A DNA stretch of 31,198 nucleotides from Folioceros fuciformis (lineage: Eukaryota > Anthocerotophyta > Anthocerotopsida > Anthocerotales): positions 1-31,198 of the forward strand of contig JBNGIO010006165.1 of assembly GCA_049999805.1 (NCBI GenBank), given 5' to 3'. Position numbers and translations under genes: made by a program. Below the pieces are notes generated by a model. That model was given only the letters and a program-made list of their open reading frames with translations. It was not told where the DNA came from and did no database searches. Below, piece by piece: positions 11,073-22,761 of this stretch; positions within the stretch are counted from its first letter, which is position 1; every line of letters begins with the position of its first letter.

Positions 11073-14000
11073 ATGTTCGTTAAGGAGATCACGCTGGAAG
11101 GATTCAAGTCGTATGCGACGCGGACGCAGGTGCCGGGATTCGATCCTTTCTTCAACGCGATCACGGGCCTGAATGGCTCCGGCAAGTCCAACATTCTGGA
11201 CTCCATCTGCTTCGTGCTGGGCATCACCAACCTGCAGCAGGTTCGCGCCAGCAACATGCAGGAGCTGGTGTACAAGCACGGCCAGGCCGGGGTCACCAAG
11301 GCCACCGTCTCCATCACATTCGATAACTCGGACCGCGCTAGGAGCCCCATTGGATTCCAGGACTGCGCCGAGATCACTGTCACTCGCCAGGTGGGTCGTG
11401 CTATGCTACGCTACGCTATGCTGGCCAGGGCGTTGCTCTTGGCATTTGCGCTTTGTGGGCTTACTCATTCCGCGCCCCGGATTGCAGATTGTGGTGGGGG
11501 GGCGGAACAAATACCTCATCAACGGACACCTGGCGCAGCCCAGCCGCGTGCAGAACCTCTTCCATTCCGTCCAGCTCAATGTGAACAACCCGCACTTTCT
11601 CATCATGCAGGGGCGCATCACCAAGGTGCTCAACATGAAGCCGCCTGAGACGCTGTCCATGCTGGAGGAGGCGGCGGGCACCCGTATGTACGAGAACAAG
11701 AAGGAGGCCGCGCTCAAGACCCTGGAGAAGAAGCAGTCCAAGGTGGACGAGATCGACAACGTGCTGGCGCAGCAGTTGCTGCCCGCGCTGGAGAAGTTGC
11801 GGAAGGAGCGCGCGCAGTACATGGAGTGGTCCCACGCGCGGGAGGATCTGGCCAGTCTCGACAGGTTCTGCACGGCTTTCCAGTTCGTGCAGGCGGAGAG
11901 CCTCAAGAACAGCGCCCTTGGGGAGGTGCAGCAGATCAAGGCCAGGATTGCGGAGCTGAGGGACCACGTGAAGGAGCTGCAACGGGCGCTGGCCGAGAAG
12001 GAGCAGGCCATCAATGTGCTTGTGGAGCAGAAGGAGAAGATGAGCGGCCAGAGCCTGAAGCACTTGACTGACAAGGCTGACAAGGTCTCCAATGCCCTCG
12101 TGAAGGAGACGTCTGCGTTTGATAGTCTCAAGGACGCCCTCGATACTGACAAGTCTGCTCACGAGAATGTGAGCGGGGAATTTGGTTTCCTCGTCTGGGA
12201 ACGTTTTTTTTTTTTCCCCTCTTCTGCCATCTTCTTGCTCCCTCTTACATCTTTGTTGCTGCTATGGACTTTGTCAGCTTCGAAGAACGCTTAAGGAGTT
12301 GGATCAAGGGGTCGTTGAGAAGGCAGCGGCTGTTCAGCAGTCGGAGGATTCTGCCTTTGGGTTGAGGGACAAGGTGGATGTGATGATGAGGACTTCAGCG
12401 GAGTTTGAAAGTGAGCTGCAGGTACGGCAGTGAAACGCTGAAAGGAAGTTTGATGTTTCTAAGTTGTTGGCTCGGTCCAACGACTCACTCTCTGCCTTAG
12501 TGCTCGCAACAACTTGGGTTCAGGGGGTTCGAGTGGGGAAGAGCGGAGGTGCGGATGAAAAGAGCCTGGCAGACCAGCTCGGTGATGCGAAAGCTGCCGT
12601 CAGTAAAGCAGGAACGGAAATCCAACAGGCCAACACCAAAATCCAGCATTTGAGTAAGGAACTTGAGGAGAAAAAGAAGCAACTGTCCTCGAAGCAGCAT
12701 GAGGCTGCGTCTTTGCAAAAGGAGCTCGAAGGTCGGAGGGCTGAGGTCAGTCGAATCAAAGCGGCTCTGGAGGACATCCAGTACGAAGAGGGCTCAATGG
12801 AGAGGTTGGAGCAGGTAAATGCAGTGATTTGTTTTCCTTTGCTTGGGTTGTCAGGGGTTTCTGTTCCGATGAACCGTCTTTCCTCTTCCGCTGATGTTGC
12901 CAGCCATTTTTGTGATGCATTCAGGCTCGTACATCAGAAGCGGAGGTGGTGCAAAGACTCAAAGCTGAAATCAATGAGCTACGAGGAGGTTTAAGTGGAG
13001 TTACTTTTGCTTACGAAAACCCCGTGAGGGATTTTGATCGCTCCAAAGTGAAAGGAGTGGTTGCTGGCCTTTTCCATGTGAAGGACCCAAGAGCTATGAC
13101 TGCACTTGAGGTGTGCTATGACCTCACCTTGTTCATTTCCATCAGCACAAGGTGGCTCTTGTCACAACGTCCAACAGGTTGCTGCAGGAGGGAAGATGTA
13201 TCAAGTAGTTGTGGACTCTGAGGTGACTGGAAAGCTACTGTTCGAAAAGGGTGGTCTACGCAGAAGGGTTACCATAATCCCTTTGAACAAAATCCAGCAG
13301 AGTACAGTTCCTCAACGGGTTCAAGCAGCTGCTAGCAGATTGGTGAAGAGCTAGCTCAAGCTTCCTTGTTGCTTCTTTACTTCAGTGAGCTGAAGTCCAC
13401 GGGTTATGATGTTAATGCTTTGTGCTGCTTGTGCTGTGTAGGTAGGATCAGATAATGCTAGACTTGCCCTGTCACTCATTTCCTTTGATGGCGAGCTCCA
13501 GGTGCTCTTCTCCCCACGTGCAGAGTCAGTTTGTGGGACCATAGGATCAGTTACGCTGCTGACGAATTACTTTGGAGGGCTGCGGGCTTGATGTGTTGTA
13601 CTGCTTTCTCTTTCTGTGCAGGCAGCCATGGGCTATGTCTTTGGAAACACCTTCGTTTGCTCTGACTCCAATACCGCAAAGCAGGTTAGTACCCCGGTGG
13701 GTGATATTTCATGACCTGGGGTCTGGAAAGGGTTTTGGAAATAGAAAAGTCACGATTGATGCTTGTGCAGGTTGCTTTTCATCGAGACATCCAGACATCT
13801 TCAGTAACTTTAGAAGGTGATATATTTCGACCAAGCGGGCTTCTCACTGGAGGCAGCCGCAAGTAATGCCTTCCTCATTGTTAGTTTTCCCCTGGTTTGT
13901 AGATGTTGCAAATTGCGGAGCTTAAAAGAGCTTCCCGACAAGTCGTATTGGGCTGGTGCAGCGGAGGTGGCGAACTACTAAGGAAACTCCATGCCTTGTC

Positions 14001-16378
14001 TGAAGCCGAGCATGGGCTATCAACTCACATGGGCAAGCTTGCTGAAATCGAAAGACAGGTAACATCTGTTGAAGGTCGCTGACATAACCTTGGGGCTGTC
14101 TCTCTTCAGACTCAGATCTTGACCTAACTCATCTAAGTCATCTGGCTAGATTGCTAGCCTATTACCTCTGCAGAAGCGATTTAACAGTCTGAGATCACAA
14201 TTGGAGTTGAAGGAATACGACCTCACGCTCTGCGAATCTCGCGCCCTACAAAGTGAACATCATAAGGTACTAAGATACATGTATTGAGCCAACCATTTTT
14301 GCTCCTATGTAAGCAATCTCCAGGTCGTAGCTGTTTTAATCGTGCTTTAGCTCAGTGAAACTGTTGCAGCATTGGCAACCCAGCTGGATAAGGAAAGGTG
14401 TGAGGCAACTCAGAAAGAGGAGAGTCATAGACTTTGCTTAGAAACTGTTGCCGACCTACAGCAAAGAATCAATGAGCATGGTCGCGATCGTGAATCTAGA
14501 ATTGCTGCCCTAGAAAGCAGAATCAAATCAATGAAGCAGGAACTTGGCGCGGCCACCAAGCAGTTAAAGGTAGATTTCAAGCCTTGCCATGAGCTGAGCT
14601 GTCGGTTCGTGAAGACCTTCTGAACTGACTTCTCGGCTCCACGGAACAGGCCCTCGAAGGAACAAGAGAGAGACTGCTGATGGAAAAAGACGCAGCCATT
14701 CAGGAGAAGCAGTCAGTTGTCACTCAGCTCTCATCTGCTGAGGCTAATATCGAGGCCTTGACTGTCCAGCTTGCTTCTCACGCCTCGAAGGTGCGGATGG
14801 TTTTCGATGAATGGTCGTATTAATTTCTCAGTAGCTATGAAGATCTGCAGATCAGAGCAATCTGTTCGTTCAATGAGCGGCATTATTTGGACTCTCCACA
14901 GATCAATACGATCAAGCAGGAGTATGACAAGATTCAGGTAGAGATCAATCAAAGTCGGTCCAAAATGAAGGAATGTGATGTTGAGATAAGTAGCATGTCC
15001 AAGGATCGTTCCAAGCTTGAGCAGAAGGTGACGGAGAGCAATCTGGACGTGAAGAAATTGGAAAACCAGGTCGGGTGAAAACGCTCATAACTTTAGTGTG
15101 CCTTGTGGTTTATCTGGATTGGGACATTTGAGCAAGGTCCACGAATTGCAGGTAAGGCGCATGGAGGATTCGCAGAAGGACTCTGCCAAGACTGTGGAAG
15201 ATCTGCTGAAGAAACATGAATGGATTGCCTCGGAGAAACAGCTATTTGGAAAGCCCGGCACAAATTATGACTTCTCTGCACGGAATCCACAACAGGCGAG
15301 AGAGCAGTTGGAGGCTAGGCGCCAGGAACAGGATAGGTGCGTACCAGCTTTCTCTAAACCACTAAACAGGAACCGCTTAACAGGTTTTGTTGACCTTCCG
15401 ATTTTGCTGTTCTCATCCTGACCGTATGACCCCAGGGCCGAGAAAACCATCAACAAGAAAGCCATGAACATGTTCGAGAAGGCCGAGACAGATTTCAACG
15501 AGCTCATGAAAAAGAAAACCATCATCGAGGTCCCTTTGTTCACAATCCAATCGATGTTCCAACATTCGATTCTGCAATGTGCATGTTGACTCAGCAGCAT
15601 CTTCTGTTTGTTTGCACAGAATGACAAGCAAAAGATCCAGACTGTAATTCGGGAGCTGGACGAGAAGAAGAAACAGGCGCTTCAAGTGACCTGGCAGAAA
15701 GTGAACAAGTAAAGCTTGCAGCATCCTCTGCGTTCTCTGTAACCGCACTTCACGTCTGCTTGTATTATGACAAACCTGGTGTGTACAGAGACTTCGGTTC
15801 CATCTTCTCCACTCTTCTGCCTGGTACAATGGCCAAGCTTGATCCACCCGAAGGAGGCGACTTCCTGGACGGATTGGAGGTTCGAGTGGGCTTCGGAAGC
15901 GTTTGGAAGCAGTCTCTCTCGGAACTGAGCGGGGGCCAACGTTCTCTGCTTGCACTTTCGCTCATCCTGGCCTTGCTCTTGTTCAAACCTGCCCCACTCT
16001 ACATCCTGGACGAGGTACCGCTCTCCTCTTCACTCATTCATGATCTGCATTTCCCTAGCAGCCTTCCGAGATCCTATGCCACTTGCTCGTCCCTTCTCAG
16101 GTGGATGCCGCTCTGGACCTGAGCCACACTCAGAACATCGGTCGCATGATCAAATCGCACTTCCCTCACTCGCAGGTGAGCATCGTGAAATTAGCTCAGA
16201 GCTCCAAGATCTATGTTTGTTCGTTAACGCAAATTGACACCCCTCCTCCCCCCTGTTGCCTTGTCAGTTCATCGTGGTGTCCCTCAAGGAAGGAATGTTC
16301 AACAACGCGAATGTCATCTTTCGTACCAAATTCGTGGACGGGGTATCCACTGTCACTCGAACAGTTCCTAATAAATGA
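11073..16378 (+). CDS. SMC2: Condensin subunit SMC2 (CAP-E)
   Basis: Structural-maintenance-of-chromosomes ATPase, core of condensin I/II with SMC4. Exons: 11073-11390, 11488-12168, 12278-12421, 12524-12814, 12925-13110, 13178-13342, 13442-13501, 13622-13684, 13771-13862, 13962-14058, 14150-14266, 14351-14569, 14650-14790, 14902-15069, 15152-15336, 15436-15529, 15620-15708, 15789-16014, 16101-16175, 16268-16378. They total 3522 nt, 1173 aa, essentially full family length. Walker A GLNGSGKS is at residues 32-39. The first coiled coil runs to about 500. The hinge is about 500-665 ([33 protein letters not shown] at its end). After the second coiled coil come the ABC signature LSGGQRSL (about 1083) and Walker B LYILDE (about 1107). 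Exon 14 could start earlier in frame, after an AG near 14850. An E2F-like site lies upstream. Confidence 0.97.
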
Positions 16379-16820
16379 GAAACGTGTCGCTGCCTGCTAT
16401 GGAAGCTTGTATTATAATATACACGAAACTTGAGCATTCTCAATGTATTGTGTCGTAAGGTCCAGAGAGGGTGAAATCAGAAATGAGGCAAGCCATAGAT
16501 GATAATGTTAAAAACAATGTTATATCTACCTGTTTTGTCCTCAATGCAAAGCGCAGGTGTTGCTTAGCAACATCTTGACATTGAGGTATAACAGTTGGCA
16601 GCGTACACGAATGAGATTTCACGTCGCTAGCTCAAAAAAGAACAAAGAAGTCCAAGCAATATAGCGCTCATTTCCCTCGAAGTGACATCGAAAGCGCTAG
16701 ACTAAGAATGAAGACTATGTAAGTATGCGGTGCCCGCTGCATCCATGGCGGGCAGTCCTTTATGAAAAGAGGCGCGCGCCTGGCTTGTGCGCCTGGATTT
16801 GTTCGCCGGGAAGAAGGCGA
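16379..16820. other. Convergent spacer SMC2 / root-cap gene
   Basis: About 440 bp between two stop codons. An AATAAA overlaps the last SMC2 codons (16370-16375). The interval should contain both 3' UTRs. No gene or repeat is recognised. Confidence 0.6.
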
Positions 16821-18221
16821 TCAGCGGCGGCAGATGATGCCGGAGGCGGAATCGGCAGAGGCGCAGGTGAGCTGCGGCTGGCGCTGCTGTATAATCTCGG
16901 AAATGGACTCAGAGTTGGTCCAGGACTGGAAGTTGGACACGGAGCAGTCGGGAGCCATAAGCCGCGAGGTGACATAGCGGTGAACGTTGCCGAGCGTGGG
17001 GAGATGCTGGCCAGGCTTCTTCTGGAGCATGCGGAACGTCGGAGCGTACGTCTGGCCGAGGACGCCGTCCACCTGTGGGGACAGGCCGGCGAAGGAGAAG
17101 CTTACATCCAGGTGCGCCATGCAGTCGTCCGGGCCGACGCCGTATCCGAACTTGATGCTCTCCTCCTGCGTCACCGGTGTGGCGTACACTGTGAGCGTCA
17201 CCTTGCCCTCCACCTCGACCGTGGCCGAGTTCACCTGCCCCTGCGAGATCCGCACGCCGGCATCCCTGGCTTCCCAGACCGCGCCGGGCGCGGGAATGAG
17301 GTTCACGAGCTCCGAGTTGAGGAGGAAGACGAGCTGGTTGACGCTGGCGTCCCAGGTGGCCACCTTCTTCACCCCGACGTAGAGCTGGTTCGAGCCGAAG
17401 AGCACTCCAAGAGACTGCACCCAGGTGAAGTCCCGCGGCATACCTGGCGCTCGCAGCCCGATGAAGTGCGCGTTGATGTGCAGGTCTGTGTCGGACACGA
17501 GGCAGAAGTCTCCTCCCTTGTGGCCGTGGAAGTAGAAGGCTTCACCTTTCTGCGTTTTCATCACCGGATCCTTGCATACCGAGCCGTACCCGCACTTCTC
17601 TGCGTTTGTTACAACACGATGCATCCGATGTAGCAGGTCCCGTCAGCTAAGCATCTGAAATCAAGCATGCTGTGGAGCACGCGTATGCGAATTCAATTGG
17701 AATGACGCAAGCATGCTGCAAAAGTTCAATTGGCGTGACTTCTCACCTGGAGGAGGGGGTGACCAGGCGTATGGTGGCCAATGGTGGTGATGACGGGGAG
17801 GACTCCTGTAGCCCGGCGGAGTCTTGGAGGGAGGCGTCTTGCTCGGAGGGGTTTTGGTGGGAGGCGTCTTGCTTGGAGGAGGAGCCTTGGACGGTGGCGT
17901 CTTGCTCGGAGGAGGAGTCTTCGATGGAGGCGTCCTGCTAAAGGGAGGAGGAGTCTTGGACGGTGGCGCCTTGCTCGGAGGAGGTGTCTTGGACGGTGGC
18001 GTCTTGCTCGGCGGAGGCACGGAGCTTGGAGGAGCTTTTCCGGGGGGAGCCTTGATAGGAGGAGGCTCGCTGCTGGCTGGGGGAGCCTTGCCAGGAGGTG
18101 TCTTCCCGCTAGGAGGTGGTGTTGGAGTTGAAGACGTACCTGCGTGCACCCCCTCGAAGAGAAGGAGAAGGAACAGGACCACAACAGCGGCCCATTGCGG
18201 CAGTCGCGCCATGTGCCTCAC
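16821..18221 (-). CDS. Secreted extensin-like root-cap-domain protein
   Basis: Proposed exons 18221-17747 and 17599-16821 (1254 nt, 417 aa). Exon 1 encodes a signal peptide (hydrophobic AAVVVLFLLLLFEGVHA after a basic start), then a long stretch of TPPSK/APPSK/TPPPSK units ending in HHHHWPPYAWSPPPP, typical of a cell-wall hydroxyproline-rich protein. Exon 2 carries the plant Root_cap/LEA-related domain: YGSVCKDP, FYFHGHKGGDFCLVSD, INAHFIG, RDFTWVQSLGVLFG, VDGVLGQTY and a C-terminal Cys. The likely role is in the apoplast or cell wall (inference). ATG at 18212 is an alternative start. The exon 2 acceptor is uncertain: two AGs nearer the branch region (exon from 17654 or 17646) lead to early stops, and only the AG at 17601-17600 keeps the frame. 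A small frameshift is the alternative explanation. Confidence 0.8.
17760..18130 (-). repeat. Proline-rich (TPPSK)n coding repeat
   Basis: Roughly 370 bp of imperfect 15-18 bp units encoding TPPSK, APPSK and PPPSK. On the opposite strand it makes long Gly/Arg-rich open frames that are not genes. Such arrays are length-variable and prone to slippage. Confidence 0.85.
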
Positions 18222-19134
18222 TCGAACTGGATTTCCCGCTGATCACGACCAGTGTACAGCGATCTGCGAACGCCTCCGACACAGCTGCAAGCAATAGCCA
18301 GTGCGGAGACTGCGAGCAGAAGCGGAGGATGAAGATGTGAAGATGGGGCGGTGTATGTATACGCTTCGCCGTCAACGTTGAACGCATGTGTCGGCGTGCA
18401 AGCATGTCAAGTTGGAATCCAGAGGGCTCTGTGTGCTGTGCCCGACGGCCGTGGCACAGTGCCACCCTGCTTCTCCGGCAGTCGGCATCTTAATGGCCTT
18501 CCTTTCCAGATCACGGATAAATCTGCACGCTGCTGGAACACGGAACGCAAGACCCTCGCTTCAGCGGCAACATCACATCATGCTCGGGAAGCTGCGATCT
18601 CCATGGAGCCTTGTGGCCAAGTTGGAAGAAATGGAACAAAATGCCGGATGCGGAGGGACGCACATTAATTCCTGTACGTGCGTACATGAGAGGAAGGCTT
18701 GACTTGTTTGCGCTTCCCTCCTTGTGTTGGGAAGGCCGCACATTCAAGCTGGCTGGCTCCTTCTCCAACTCCACATGCGCACATCATTTACAGCCAATGT
18801 CCGTTACCAACAAGTGTTACGTCCTACACGGTGCACTAAGAGATTGCCGACTTCCCCGATCGGTTTTGTTTAGGTATGTTCTCCAACGCTGCCTGCTACG
18901 TTGCCACTTCAGGTGACTTAATTCGCGGCGTGCGCAGCGTGGGTGCACCTAAAGTTTGTGCCACGCGCACGCGCCACAAATCGAGCTTTCCATATTGTGG
19001 CTTGTAAGTCTTTCGCTTTCTCTTTTCTTCGCCACGGTCCAGAATCGGTAAAAAAAGGTATATCTCGATTCATTGATTGACAAGGGAAAAGTTCCTATAT
19101 GTATTTTTTTCAACAATATAATAAACTAAAATTC

Positions 19135-19152
19135 AAAAATATATATATTTTT
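19135..19152. repeat. 18-bp perfect AT palindrome
   Basis: AAAAATATATATATTTTT is its own reverse complement. It sits in a short AT-rich patch of the intergenic region. It may be a simple low-complexity sequence rather than a functional cruciform. Confidence 0.6.
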
Positions 19153-19566
19153 AAATCTAATGAGCCGCAATCTTTAGCGATACTCCCCACCAGGACCACT
19201 AACGTTTATCGGGAGTAGGCTGCATGTCAAAAAGCGGCAATGCGTAAGTAGCGGGCCCGCGCTTGACCGTATCTTATATAGACATGGATTTCACTAGACA
19301 TGAGAAGTCGTGTTTGTCAACTACAGTACAGTACATGCATTCGGGCTCATTCAGGGCTGCACCTCCGAAAGGATGGCTTTAAACTTCTCCACTGTCCACG
19401 ACGTAAGAGTTCCAGTTACCACCTACTCTTCAAAGGTAGTGGACCCCAAGACCCGGATGAGATGTCATGTATGAGGACGCTTCTCCCCTTTTGGCCCAGA
19501 ACCCCAAAGATAGGTCCGAGCAGAAGCGCATGGACGAGGTCAAAGGCAGAGCACCGTGCGACGCGG

Positions 19567-19806
19567 TCATTGTAATTGGACCTCACGCTCAAGAACTTTG
19601 ATCCAGCCTCGTGGTCTTGTGATGTAGGAAGGGAGCATCTCAGCTCCCTTGACTGACGCCGGGATTGGCGTGGGAGTCTTTCCTGGATGGGGATCCGAAT
19701 GGGCAGCCACGATCACGAACTGCGTGACCACGCGTTTCAATGTGAAGCACTTTGGGCTGCCCAGCATAAAAGTGACGACCGAGTTGCACCAACTCGGACA
19801 GCCCAT
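19567..19806 (-). CDS. Orphan open frame, 79 codons, function unknown
   Basis: Not recognised. The frame is open over 79 codons with balanced composition (VTQFVIVAAHSDPHPGKT, PSYITRPRGW near the end) and no domain, signal peptide or membrane segment I can name. It could be an exon of an undescribed gene, a decayed element or chance. Listed only because its composition is more protein-like than the surrounding frames. Confidence 0.2.
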   Translation of the reverse strand: MGCPSWCNSVVTFMLGSPKCFTLKRVVTQFVIVAAHSDPHPGKTPTPIPASVKGAEMLPSYITRPRGWIKVLEREVQLQ

Positions 19807-20180
19807 CAGTCACGGGAGCTAGAGCCTACACCTGGCATACCTGCTGACAAGGTCGACTTGTGTACGCACATTTCAGGATCAGTCTGCAACAAGTAAATGG
19901 AAAGTCGACTAATACTGGTCCCAGAAGCTGAGGTCACTTGGACCAGCCCTGCACTCAGTCGCACAGCAAGAGCAAGCCTTGGGCAACAGCAACAGTAACC
20001 ACTAGCAAATGAGCGTCAGCAAGCTGATCAGAATGTCCCACCAGCATTGCTCAGCACCAGCGGGGCCTTGACGGAGTGGAGGGAGGTAGGGAGGGATGCA
20101 CTCCACGTGCTAGTGCAGCATGTTGGGAGACCTCCACCCACCATGTTGGCTTCAAAGAATTAAGGTCAAATGAAGCAAGG

Positions 20181-22714
20181 TCACACCTTGCTTAGATGGC
20201 TGTCCAAATCGTACAGGTTTAGATCTTCCCTGGACTGAGTCCTGCGGCTCTGCAAACAGGAACCATCACGCTTGTGTGAAGCGTAGCGGGGACGGCCCAC
20301 ACTTGTGGCTGTACTAGTTGATCCTCCCGCATCCGACTTTTGGAGCACATCTGAGTCCAGTGACGTCTCCGATGACAAACCCAGATGATCCTGCTGAAAA
20401 GGCTGTACAGAGGTCACTGGCAGAGGGCTACCAGGCAGCTTCACACGACCTTCGCCTGGAGACATGCCACAACACACTTTCAGCACATGGAGCACAGGCA
20501 ACTGTGAAAAGGTTAGCCCGCATAAAGTGAGTGAGTGACACTTGTGTATTTTCCCGGTCAACATTTTGAGGTACAACAAAAGGTGTCGTCTTCACCAAGA
20601 CTAACCAGAACGAAGGAATTGGATGAGCTTACCGGTAGGGCTAGGGCTGAAAATGGTTCCCAATGCCTTGGGTAAGCAACCACTCTGACTGTTGGGCGAG
20701 TGCATAAACATCGGCCAACAGGATCGTCGCCACTGCCACAGGATCCACCGTCGGGAGCAGATGGATACACACAGGAGGAGTAACATGGCAAGCATCGCGA
20801 TTATGAAAAGCAGTCCTTTCACCGTTATAGTATCCAAAATGAAGGGCACTGCCAAGGGCCCCTCTAAGCTTCTAGAATCCATGTCACCGCTTGATGCTAG
20901 GGCACCTGCTTCAAGAAGCGCAGCACCAAGCGTCCAGGCGAAGCCACCCGAGTCAACCACAATCTGATTGTCGCCGAGATTCAGCCCGGACCTAAGTAGT
21001 GCCACCACATAGGGTGCCCTGAAACAATATTGCTCAATACTTGGCTGTGGCTCCACCCGACTGCGTGCGTCTTCCCAAGGTAGCATACAGTACTGTTGTG
21101 CCTTGCGCAAAAGCTCCTCGAGTGAGCCATCCGACTGTAGTCCAAAAAACTTGTACACCACAAAGAAGCCTGATAGTGCAAAAAATTTACCGTTTGGATA
21201 AGGTTGATGTTTACCAAGAGCACAGGGTGTAGCATCGCAAGGAGTCGGTGGTTCTCCAAAGCCCGGAAACTGGAGCACCTGCTTGGCAAGATCTGCACAC
21301 CCTTCCCAGTTCGGATCCCCGACTAACTCAACCTGCACCTTCGACGCTGCTTCGTCAAAGCTGGGTGATCCTCCAACAGGAAACGGATTCTTCAGGGAGC
21401 TGACATATGCTTGCCTGTAGCCGGCATGCAGACACGGATGCTTCACCTCAATCAGCCCCAGTTGACTAGACAGAGTCTCTGGCTTGTTCCCAATCGACCG
21501 CCTCAACAACATGGCAACCGAATTTTGAAAAGCATCGTTGAGCCCCAACCCTTCATGAGAGTACGCATACAGCTGATGCTCCACCGTTCCCACACTCAAA
21601 TTCACTCGATACTTGGCGTGGGGAGTCTCTCCAGGCTCGAACGTAACCTCCAACGAGGACCCGCCCAAATCCAACGCACCGAACGTGGGCAACCTGGATG
21701 ACTGACCCAACCTGTCCTGATTGTAATTCAGTGCAATCCATCCATATGACGCTTCCTCCACCCCGCTTATTATCCTAACCCAGTTCCTTCTACACAGAAA
21801 AGGCGATGACTCCAACACACTCCAAACCCTATCCAAAACCCAGGTGGAATCCGAAGAAGGCAACCTTCTGAGTCCAGCCGTGGCCAGAACAAACACCGGA
21901 GTCGACCCATGCGCCCAAGCCGGAATCCTTTTCCGTGCCCAATCCAGCAGCGGCTCCAGCGCAGCCCTAACCCCCGTTTCGTTATGCAAGAGCTTATGCA
22001 GGCCCGGCTCCGTCTCCATGCGCTTATACGCCCGACCCTGCCTGTGCTGTTCCTCATGAGCCTCGGGCCGGAGCATCACCGGCAAAGAATCCCTCCCACG
22101 CGTCGAAGAGCGAGCCCATCCGTACACATGTATCCTAGTCCCAGTGCTCCCACAGTCCACCACAACCGCAAATTGCAGCTGCTGCTTGTGCAGCCCATAG
22201 TCACTCCACTGATACGCCAGAAACAACCCCACGAACAGCAACAGCCACAGCAGCACCAGCAAGTAAGCCCTGGAACACCACTGAGCTCCCGAAACCTGAG
22301 GAAGTAAAAGCGGAGGCAAAACAGTAGCTGCAGATCCACCTCCACCTCCGCCCGCGCCCTTGGCCGCACCACCTCCACTCTTGGGCAGTCGGAACGGCAG
22401 ACTCCCTCCCCTGGAGATGTGATACACAGGCAGCGACTTTTCAAGCGAGTCCGCGGAGTCCTGGTACGGGCTGGCCTCCAAGGAGGTGGCGGGATAGGTC
22501 TTGTAGGATGTGAAATCCTGCACAGAAGAGTAGGATCTCCAGCCGACTGCATCCCGCCTGTAACTGGCCCGGGAGTAGCCCGACTGTGGAGTCACGGTGC
22601 TGGAGGTGACGGACGCTGCCGGCAGTGGCGAAACGGACACGGCCGACTGCACCGGCCCCGGCCCCGGCCCCGGCAGCGGAGGCTGGGAGGCCTTGGGGCC
22701 GCCATTGTTGCCAT

Positions 22715-22718
<4 letters not shown>
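20181..22718 (-). CDS. APY7: Membrane apyrase, GDA1/CD39 family (APY7-like)
   Basis: Nucleoside tri/diphosphatase of the plant APY7 clade, expected on endomembranes or the cell surface. Exon 1 is 22718-20633. Exon 2 is best started at 20455 (acceptor TCTCCAG), giving 2361 nt, 786 aa. After a 150-residue Pro/Ser/Gly-rich tail come a transmembrane helix (about 151-171) and the apyrase conserved regions: DCGSTGTR (about 188-195), LATAGLRRL, GVEEASYGW, ALDLGGSSLEV. A second helix (GLLFIIAMLAMLLLLCVSIC) precedes a cytosolic tail ending LQSRRTQSREDLN, a conserved APY7-type ending. Without splicing, exon 1 runs to a stop at 20601 and loses that tail. The MDGNN start abuts a 41-nt T run (A on the sense strand). 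An in-frame ATG at 22835 would translate the run as lysines and is less likely. Confidence 0.93.

Positions 22719-22758
<40 letters not shown>
22718..22758 (-). repeat. Poly(A)41 tract abutting the apyrase start codon
   Basis: An uninterrupted run of 41 T on the plus strand, that is 41 A on the gene's sense strand; the last A is the first base of the ATG. If transcribed it forms a poly(A) leader directly against the start codon. It could also be the tail of a retro-inserted sequence on the minus strand. The length is likely polymorphic. Confidence 0.9.

Positions 22759-22761
<3 letters not shown>

Larger units (their letters stand above)
18222..20180. other. Intergenic region root-cap gene / apyrase
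   Basis: Nearly 2 kb holding the promoter of the root-cap gene (upstream on its minus strand) and the 3' end of the apyrase. An AT-rich patch at about 19040-19160 includes an 18-bp perfect palindrome. I recognise no conserved gene. One orphan minus-strand frame (19567-19806) is listed separately. Confidence 0.6.

Noticed and set aside
11406-12162. Long minus-strand frames (233-248 codons) in SMC2 exon 2
   Set aside because: Antisense shadows of a GC-rich coiled-coil exon; Leu/His/Ser-rich with no domain.
16725-17633. 302-codon plus-strand open frame
   Set aside because: It lies antisense to the Root_cap exon; its Arg/His/Leu-rich composition is a GC-rich shadow of the real gene.
17781-18297. 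Gly/Arg-rich plus-strand frames
   Set aside because: They are the complement of the proline-rich repeat, so the repetitive composition is explained by the coding strand.
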